From contig JBAYOW010000071.1 of the NCBI GenBank assembly GCA_041678005.1, positions 1-7,055 of the forward strand: 7,055 nucleotides of DNA, read 5' to 3'. The translations under genes and the position numbers were made by a program. A model generated the notes under the pieces. That model saw only the letters and a list, made by a program, of their open reading frames with translations, was not told where the DNA came from and did no database searches. The stretch is from Sulfurivermis sp041678005 (lineage in GTDB: Bacteria; Pseudomonadota; Gammaproteobacteria; Thiohalomonadales; Thiohalomonadaceae). The stretch's first letter is position 1; each line of letters opens with the position of its first letter. This document shows positions 1 to 4,343 of this stretch, in pieces.

Positions 1-555
1 AAGCCCATCAAGCTGGATGTACGCATTCTGGCCACCTCCAATCGCAATCTGCGGCAGGCAGTTAGCGATGGCAGTTTTCGCGAAGATCTTTATTACCGCC
101 TCAATGTTTTCCCCCTGCACCTGCCGCCCTTGCGTGAGCGATGTGGCGATATTGTGCCGCTGGCAAGAACATTATTAGCTCAATTGACACGCAAGATGGG
201 CAGGCCTGCCGTACACCTGACGACCAAGGCCGAACAGGCACTTACTCGTCATGACTGGCCGGGCAATGTGCGCGAAATGGATAACTTGCTGCAACGTGCA
301 CTGATCCTGCAAGAAGGCGCGGAAATTCATCCCGCCGATCTGATGTTTGAGACAGAATTACCAGCCATTAGTGAACAGGCGGCGCCAACAGCCGAGGTGG
401 ACTTCAGCACCATGATGCAAGAACGCGAACACCAGATGATTATTGAAGCCCTACAACAAGGAACGCGTCAAGCCGCTGCTGAACGTCTGGGCATGAGCCC
501 ACGCACCCTGCGCTACAAAGTGGCGCGTTTGCGCGAAGCAGGTTATGCCGTGTAG
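1..555 (+). CDS. fleR: Sigma-54-dependent flagellar response regulator, FleR/FlrC type (3' part only)
   Basis: This is the C-terminal 184 residues of a bacterial enhancer-binding protein. It is open in frame 1 from the window edge to the TAG at 553-555, so the true start lies outside and any start near 130 is an artefact. Visible are the second half of the AAA+ sigma-54 interaction domain (FREDLYYRLNVFPL at about residues 26-39, then LPPLRER ending at 47), the WPGNVRE motif (86-92), and a Fis-type helix-turn-helix ending in SPRTLRYKVARLREAG. The receiver domain, Walker motifs and GAFTGA loop would be upstream and cannot be seen. The family hydrolyses ATP to remodel sigma-54 RNA polymerase at promoters. 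The pairing of MDNLLQRALIL after WPGNVRE with the RTLRYKVARLREAG tail is characteristic of FleR/FlrC, which activates middle flagellar genes (hook and basal body) with sensor kinase FleS/FlrB. Other NtrC-family members remain possible. The next flagellar gene often found after fleR (fliE) is not here; repeats follow instead. Confidence 0.75.
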   Translation, partial: KPIKLDVRILATSNRNLRQAVSDGSFREDLYYRLNVFPLHLPPLRERCGDIVPLARTLLAQLTRKMGRPAVHLTTKAEQALTRHDWPGNVREMDNLLQRALILQEGAEIHPADLMFETELPAISEQAAPTAEVDFSTMMQEREHQMIIEALQQGTRQAAAERLGMSPRTLRYKVARLREAGYAV

Positions 556-655
556 CCCCGATGTCAGTGTAGTTATCGCACAAGGGCTGATACAGACAAA
601 CCAACATTCATGCATTGTGGCTGTATCCCGATCCAGTGCCGGACTTCTGTTATTT

Positions 656-693
656 CCCTCTCCCCAACCCCTCTCCCGCCAGCGGGAGAGGGG
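656..693. repeat. GC-rich REP-like hairpin with a leading direct half-copy
   Basis: The arms CCCCTCTCCCGC (668-679) and GCGGGAGAGGGG (682-693) are perfectly complementary over 12 bp around a 2-nt centre. The preceding 656-667 (CCCTCTCCCCAA) repeats the left-arm motif directly. The same unit recurs at 7002-7039. Palindromes of this CCCTCTCCCGC type are widespread between proteobacterial genes. It sits about 110 bp after the activator stop and could stabilise mRNA ends or aid termination, but no strong T-tract follows. Confidence 0.85.
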
Positions 694-706
694 AGGTTTA
701 ATGTAG

Positions 707-812
707 GGCGCAATAACCATAGGGCATTGCGCCGTATGTAGATGCTGTTATCGGTGTAAATAAATATGTAATGCATAAATCCGCATGAACGAAGATGAAA
801 AGCCCCTCTCCC
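707..812 (+). repeat. Dispersed intergenic repeat, copy A
   Basis: This aligns without gaps to 6904-7009 (constant offset 6197) with 11 mismatches by my hand count over 106 bp, about 90% identity. It begins with a perfect 8-bp inverted repeat, GGCGCAAT (707-714) and ATTGCGCC (726-733), separated by 11 nt. A conserved 43-nt block (726-768) follows, then a more divergent AT-rich stretch. Nine of the 11 differences fall in 769-797. No transposase or clear target-site duplication is visible, so it may be a non-autonomous or REP-associated element. The orientation given is arbitrary but the same for both copies. Confidence 0.85.
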
Positions 813-832
813 GCGAGCGAAAAAAAGGCTTT
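799..832. repeat. Truncated GC-rich hairpin at the 3' edge of copy A
   Basis: The left arm CCCCTCTCCCGC (803-814) is intact, but the right arm stops after GCG and runs into a seven-A tract at 820-826. Compared with copy B, the CCCTCTCCC direct repeat has collapsed to one unit here. An outer 6-bp stem, AAAGCC (799-804) with GGCTTT (827-832), could still form. Confidence 0.65.
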
Positions 833-1000
833 AGCCGCGCAGGAGCATGGGAACGAGAGCGATACTGCATCTGACACAGCCTGCTAATTATGCCTAATTC
901 ACTTACTCGACCGGGCAAATTTTTTAGTACGCAGCACGCTCCAAAAACGATCCCTTCACACAATTACGGGCGAGTGTAAATAATAAATTACCATTTCTAT

Positions 1001-1417
1001 TTATTCACCCAACAACAACAAAAGACATGCCTCCAGTTGAGCTGTGCTGACTTTTCCCTGCATAATCGCATGCAACAAACGCTTGGTATTCATCTTTATT
1101 TCAGGGTCGGCGATCTTATGTGTCATACACTGCCAATTGTCCATGCTGGCTTCATCCATCAGGCGCATTTGTCCCTCTCCATCTCTCAACCAACTAAGAC
1201 TCACGCCCAGCCATTCACTGATGGCGCGTAGTTTATCCGGGCTTGGAATCGCCAGGCCTTCAACATAACGCCGTGCCATCTCACGCGAGACGCTGGTTAC
1301 GCCTTGCAGCGCCACAACATCCACGCCATGCTTGGTGCGCGTGCTTCGCGCTCGTGGCTGAGCACGCATTGCGGTAATAAGACGTTGTGAAAACAACTGT
1401 TTTTCATTGCCTTGCAT
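1001..1417 (-). CDS. XRE-family (CI-like) DNA-binding repressor
   Basis: This is a small cytoplasmic transcription regulator of 138 residues if translated from the ATG at 1417. Residues about 8-82 form a helix-turn-helix region related to phage CI repressor N-termini: FSQRLITAM, then SREMARRYVEG (44-54), then PDKLRAISEWLGV and the typical LSWLRDGEG ending (74-82). The remaining ~55 residues (leucine-rich tail LLLLLGE) are not recognised. There is no S24 peptidase domain, so it is not a LexA/CI-type self-cleaving repressor. An upstream in-frame start at 1471 would add 18 residues, but those would be encoded by AT-rich inverted repeats that look like an operator, and neither start has a strong ribosome-binding site. 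I therefore prefer 1417. The gene diverges from the DUF3135-like gene across about 146 bp, the arrangement of an autoregulated repressor with a controlled target. The target and inducer are unknown. Confidence 0.75.
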   Translation of the reverse strand: MQGNEKQLFSQRLITAMRAQPRARSTRTKHGVDVVALQGVTSVSREMARRYVEGLAIPSPDKLRAISEWLGVSLSWLRDGEGQMRLMDEASMDNWQCMTHKIADPEIKMNTKRLLHAIMQGKVSTAQLEACLLLLLGE

Positions 1418-1437
1418 AATATAAAGCTTACTTTGTA

Positions 1438-1493
1438 TACCAAAAGTAGTAATTACTATTAGATATTGCATTACTGCTACTTATGGTAGTAAT
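1438..1493. promoter_or_regulatory. Probable operator array between the divergent genes
   Basis: Three nested symmetric elements are visible. TACTTTTGGTA on the - strand (1438-1448) and TACTTATGGTA on the + strand (1478-1488) are inverted copies matching at 10 of 11 positions. Between them lies a perfect 12-bp palindrome, TAGTAATTACTA (1447-1458). The right copy sits inside an imperfect 24-bp palindrome (1470-1493) with ATTACT/AGTAAT arms. The block lies just upstream of the preferred repressor start. Inference: these are binding sites for the repressor encoded alongside, controlling both directions. Confidence 0.6.
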
Positions 1494-1495
1494 CT
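1466..1495 (+). promoter_or_regulatory. Possible sigma-70 promoter for the DUF3135-like gene
   Basis: TTGCAT (1466-1471) and TAATCT (1490-1495) are separated by 18 bp. Both hexamers are imperfect, but the operator-like TACTTATGGTA falls in the spacer, where a bound repressor would block polymerase. This would give a leader of roughly 60 nt before the ATG at 1564. Confidence 0.35.
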
Positions 1496-1563
1496 GAATA
1501 AGAAGACACTAAACAAGAAGGTGTGTAGTTGCGCTGTAGGCTATACGTATACACCGTTTGTAA

Positions 1564-1938
1564 ATGGCAAAGATTAGGGACAGGGATATTAACCGTTCAA
1601 AACCAATCGACTTTAACGTTCTATGCCGACTGGCCCAACAAAACCCGGCGGAATTTGAGCGACGGCGGACAGAAATCCTGGAACAGTTCATTGCCAGCGC
1701 ACCAGCCAACCACAGAGACGGATTGCTGCGCACGCAATGGGCTGTCGATCAGACACGCAAACGCACCAACGCTCCCTATCAACTGATCCACAACCTTTGG
1801 CAGAAGATCAACAGCAAGACAGGAGCAGCCTGTGGGGGGAAATGGGTACAGGAATTATCACGTTTGCTCGGTCTGCCCAATGAACCTTCCCGGCAATCCT
1901 TAAACAACAAAAAACAACACGCTCGCCGTGAGAAGTAG
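1564..1938 (+). CDS. DUF3135-like small protein of unknown function
   Basis: This is a 124-residue soluble protein with no signal peptide or membrane segment. Residues about 15-85 match my memory of the DUF3135 pattern: an IDF..LCRLAQQNPAEFE start, the acidic/basic helix ERRRTEILEQFIASAP (32-47), and then a basic helix (QWAVDQTRKRTNAPYQLIHNLW). The C-terminal ~40 residues are basic and lysine/arginine-rich. DUF3135 proteins are short, found mainly in proteobacteria, and have no established function to my knowledge. A TAA stop immediately precedes the ATG in frame, so 1564 is the earliest possible start, yet no good Shine-Dalgarno sequence precedes it. The nearest SD-like stretch (AAGAAGG, 1515-1521) fits a TTG in another frame at 1529. 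It is divergent from the repressor and probably controlled by it. Family assignment is from sequence memory only. Confidence 0.7.
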   Translation: MAKIRDRDINRSKPIDFNVLCRLAQQNPAEFERRRTEILEQFIASAPANHRDGLLRTQWAVDQTRKRTNAPYQLIHNLWQKINSKTGAACGGKWVQELSRLLGLPNEPSRQSLNNKKQHARREK

Positions 1939-2088
1939 TGATCGCCTGAATTTCAATTATTTTCTCCGATTGAGATTCAGCAAACCTCTGAACAAGCCTA
2001 TGCCGCATCTGGCCTGCAGCAAGAGTGGCACCCACTGCTATTGATGATTACCGGCCAGAATACTGAGCTCCTGCTGCAATATTTTTAA
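1939..2088 (+). pseudogene. Possible coding remnant in frame with the DUF3135-like gene
   Basis: After the TAG at 1936-1938 and an adjoining TGA, the same frame stays open for 48 codons to a TAA at 2086-2088. The translation looks protein-like (for example SEQAYAASGLQQEWHPLLLM and ITGQNTELLLQYF) and uses codons such as CTG, CAG, GCC and ACC, as the neighbouring genes do. The only start codons in it are TTG 2041 and ATG 2044, leaving 14-16 residues. I do not recognise the sequence. It may be the decayed end of a lost gene or chance. Confidence 0.25.
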
Positions 2089-2112
2089 AGCTCGAACAGC
2101 TTGTTGCGCTAA
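2086..2112 (+). promoter_or_regulatory. Possible FliA (sigma-28) promoter for the chemoreceptor
   Basis: TAAAGCTC (2086-2093), 11 nt, then TGCGCTAA (2105-2112). Against the flagellar sigma-28 consensus TAAAGTTT-N11-GCCGATAA, the -35 matches at 6 of 8 and the -10 at 5 of 8 positions, with exact spacing. It would give a leader of about 60 nt before the ATG at 2181. Chemoreceptor genes are classic sigma-28 targets. The mismatches at the start of the -10 are a weakness. Confidence 0.45.
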
Positions 2113-2168
2113 GCATATTTAACAGCCAATCCTATAAAAACTCGAAGTTAGTTGATCTTGATCTATTG

Positions 2169-2175
2169 AAAGGGA
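2169..2175 (+). promoter_or_regulatory. Ribosome-binding site deciding the chemoreceptor start
   Basis: AAAGGGA lies 5 nt before the ATG at 2181. It overlaps the region just after an in-frame TTG at 2166, so the longer TTG form would have its RBS inside the coding sequence. This supports 2181 as the start. Confidence 0.75.
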
Positions 2176-2180
2176 TAAAA

Positions 2181-4199
2181 ATGCACACCTTTTTCAAGCC
2201 TGGCATCGCCCTGCTCAATACCCTTCGCTACCCACATAAGTTTCTGCTCATCGGCTTTATATTCCTGCTGCCCCTGCTGGTGATGGGCTATTCCCTGATC
2301 AACGAGCTCAAGCAGGAAATCCGCAACATGGAGCTGGAGCGCAGTGGTCTGGAATATGTAGCGCAACTGCGTCATGTCCTTGATGGTATTCAGCAACACC
2401 GAGGCATGAGTGCCGCCTGGCTCGGCGGCGCGAACGAGTTTCGCTCTCGCCTGATGCAACGCCAGGTTACTAACGATAACTATTTTACTGCCTTGCGTGC
2501 AGTCGATAAACGACTGGGCGAACAGCTGGGAAGCTCTGAACTGTTGCACACACTAGAGCGTGACTGGCAACAGCTTAAGCAGGAAGTCGCGAATTACACC
2601 CTGCCACAGAGCTTCGAACGCCATACCTCACTTATAAAGCAGATAAACAGCCTCATGACACACATAGCCACCAGCTCACATCTGACTCTGGATGCCGATC
2701 GCTCCAGCAATCTACTCAGCGAACTGCTAACTGACCGCATACCGGCGCTCAGCGAAGACATGGGCCAGTCACGTGCGGCAGCTACTGCGTTTTCCGTCAA
2801 AGGCAGCCTCGATCTGGCGGATCGTGCACTACTGGCCACCCGTCTCGGGCGCGTTGAAACACAGGAAAATGCCGTCAAGCATCGCCTCGGCCTGCTGCAC
2901 ACCAATACCGTATTAGATAAGCAAGCGCTGGCAGGCGGCGAGGTAGCCATCCAGGCAGTAGAAAGCTTCAATAAACTGATCATGGAAATTCTGACCAACA
3001 ACCAACTTAACCACACGGCAGATGATATCTACACACAAACTACTCAGGCCATAGATACGATCTTTGCCTTGTATGACAGCCTGCTGCCGCAGCTCGATAA
3101 GCGGCTGGCCATGCGCATGAACCAGGATAAACAGACCATCACCCAGATCACCATCGTCATGCTGGCCGTGCTGTTGCTCATAATATATCTGTTTGTTGCC
3201 TTCTATCTGGCGGTCTTACATGCAATCGACCATATCAAGACCGGAATTCAACAGATGGCAAGCGGTGATCTGCGGGTTCAACTGAAGCTGGCTACACGTG
3301 ATGAGCTTAGTCATATCTCTGATCAGGTCAATGCTCTGGGTAATGCATTCCGTGAACTGGTAGGCAGCGTCTTGCACTCTACAGTTCAAGTGACTTCCGC
3401 CGCCGAAGAACTTTCTACAGTGAGCGAGCAGACCAATCGCGTCATCAACGAACAACTGGATCAGTCTGCCCAGGTCGCTACCGCAATGAATGAGATGAGT
3501 GCCACAGTTCAAGAAGTGGCACGCAGTGCGGCAGCCACCGCCGAGGCTACCCACAGCACCCAGGAAGAAGTAAACACTGGCAACCAGGTAGTACATGAAA
3601 CTGTACAGACCATCAACACATTGGCCACTGAAATTCAGGAAACAGCTGTCCTGGTTCACAAGCTGGGCGAGGACAGCAACGAAATAGGACAGGTAGTAGA
3701 CGTGATCAAGGGTATCGCCGAACAGACTAACCTGTTGGCCTTAAATGCCGCCATCGAGGCTGCACGCGCCGGTGAGCAGGGCCGGGGCTTTGCTGTTGTC
3801 GCCGATGAAGTGCGTTCCCTCGCCAGCCGCACCCAACTGTCTACCCAGGAAATCCAGTCGATGATTGAACGTTTGCAGTCAGGCACAAAAAAGGCCGTAC
3901 AGGCGATGAATGCGAGTGAAAGCAGAACCAATGAGGGCGTGACTATGGCCGCACGTGCCGGCAGTGCGCTGGAATCTATTCAGCATTCCGTCAGCACCAT
4001 CACCGACATGAGCACCCAAATCGCCAGTGCTGCTGAAGAGCAGACTACAGTAGCTGAAGATATCAACCGAAACATTAATGAGATTGCAAAGGTCGCCGAT
4101 CAGAATGCGGCCGCCTCCACCCAGACTGCCGCCGCAAGCGATGAGCTTGCACGTATGGCAGAAGAGCTTAGTGGTAAGGTAGCTGTGTTTCAGGTTTAA
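2181..4199 (+). CDS. Methyl-accepting chemotaxis protein
   Basis: This is a 672-residue transmembrane chemoreceptor, which senses a signal outside the inner membrane and controls CheA kinase through CheW. The first membrane helix is at about residues 22-40 and the second at about 323-345, enclosing a ~280-residue, mostly helical periplasmic domain. Its early QQHRGMSAAWLGG segment resembles the HRG/ERG motif of nitrate/nitrite-sensing (NIT)-like helical domains, but the ligand cannot be named. A HAMP domain follows (about 343-395, with MASGDLRVQLKLATRDELSHI), then the cytoplasmic coiled coil with repeated Ala/Gln/Glu methylation-type segments. The conserved hairpin tip starts at residue 511 (GIAEQTNLLALNAAIEAARA, then GEQGRGFAVVADEVR). 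No CheR/CheB-tethering pentapeptide is present; the protein ends in VAVFQV. The start at 2181 is set by AAAGGGA. The next gene begins 144 bp downstream on the same strand, possibly with its own promoter. Confidence 0.95.
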   Translation: MHTFFKPGIALLNTLRYPHKFLLIGFIFLLPLLVMGYSLINELKQEIRNMELERSGLEYVAQLRHVLDGIQQHRGMSAAWLGGANEFRSRLMQRQVTNDNYFTALRAVDKRLGEQLGSSELLHTLERDWQQLKQEVANYTLPQSFERHTSLIKQINSLMTHIATSSHLTLDADRSSNLLSELLTDRIPALSEDMGQSRAAATAFSVKGSLDLADRALLATRLGRVETQENAVKHRLGLLHTNTVLDKQALAGGEVAIQAVESFNKLIMEILTNNQLNHTADDIYTQTTQAIDTIFALYDSLLPQLDKRLAMRMNQDKQTITQITIVMLAVLLLIIYLFVAFYLAVLHAIDHIKTGIQQMASGDLRVQLKLATRDELSHISDQVNALGNAFRELVGSVLHSTVQVTSAAEELSTVSEQTNRVINEQLDQSAQVATAMNEMSATVQEVARSAAATAEATHSTQEEVNTGNQVVHETVQTINTLATEIQETAVLVHKLGEDSNEIGQVVDVIKGIAEQTNLLALNAAIEAARAGEQGRGFAVVADEVRSLASRTQLSTQEIQSMIERLQSGTKKAVQAMNASESRTNEGVTMAARAGSALESIQHSVSTITDMSTQIASAAEEQTTVAEDINRNINEIAKVADQNAAASTQTAAASDELARMAEELSGKVAVFQV

Positions 4200-4263
4200 T
4201 GGTTTTGCAGGCTGCGCATTATGTTTTTTGTTGAGCTTACAGTTGGTTTGGTTTTGTGTTGCC

Positions 4264-4279
4264 AGGCTAAAACTAGCCT
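4264..4279 (+). terminator. Weak hairpin after the chemoreceptor gene
   Basis: AGGCTA (4264-4269) pairs with TAGCCT (4274-4279) around an AAAC loop, giving a 6-bp stem 65 bp beyond the stop. The following TCTAATAG is not a proper T-tract, so termination is at best partial. A second 5-bp stem (4301-4305 with 4311-4315) follows. Confidence 0.3.
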
Positions 4280-4331
4280 TCTAATAGCATAAAAAACTTG
4301 TGCTTAAACAAAGCATCTACATATTAAACGC

Positions 4332-4336
4332 AGAGG
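4332..4336 (+). promoter_or_regulatory. Ribosome-binding site deciding the GGDEF/EAL gene start
   Basis: AGAGG lies 7 nt before the ATG at 4344. An adjoining in-frame TTG at 4341 would be 4 nt away and is the weaker choice. Confidence 0.65.
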
Positions 4337-4343
4337 TTTTTTG

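Larger units (their letters stand above)
556..1000. other. Gene-free, repeat-rich intergenic region
   Basis: This stretch lies between the activator and the convergent end of the repressor gene. I see no credible coding sequence. It holds a 7-bp inverted repeat (589-595 with 621-627), a GC-rich hairpin (668-693), a ~106-bp dispersed element (707-812), a truncated second hairpin (803-818) and a possible fragment of another palindromic repeat (841-862). Positions 863-1000 are AT-rich with no recognisable feature. Reverse-strand open frames here translate the repeats and are not genes. Confidence 0.8.

Noticed and set aside
573..963. Reverse-strand open frames over the repeats
   Set aside because: They translate the dispersed element; the same peptide (FIYTDNSIYIRRNA) appears from the other copy near 6842-7027. 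They have no ribosome-binding site and no protein-family features.
1529..1786. An 85-codon frame starting at TTG 1529 with an SD-like AAGAAGG
   Set aside because: It overlaps the DUF3135-like gene in another frame and its product has no recognisable pattern. Kept only as a translation-start question.
2026..2040. TGGCAC-like sigma-54 promoter upstream of the chemoreceptor
   Set aside because: The GG to GC distance is 2 bp too short for the strict -24/-12 spacing.
2163..2549. Long reverse-strand open frames inside the chemoreceptor and GGDEF/EAL genes
   Set aside because: They are shadows of strongly recognised genes on the other strand.
4243..4263. TTTGGTTTTGTGTTGC as a sigma-54 promoter for the GGDEF/EAL gene
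   Set aside because: GG-N9-GC is one base short of the required spacing and the rest of the -24 element is poor.
4268..4294. TAAAACTA-N11-GCATAAAA as a second sigma-28 promoter
   Set aside because: Only about 10 of 16 matches in AT-rich DNA, it lacks the CG core of the -10 element, and it overlaps a hairpin.
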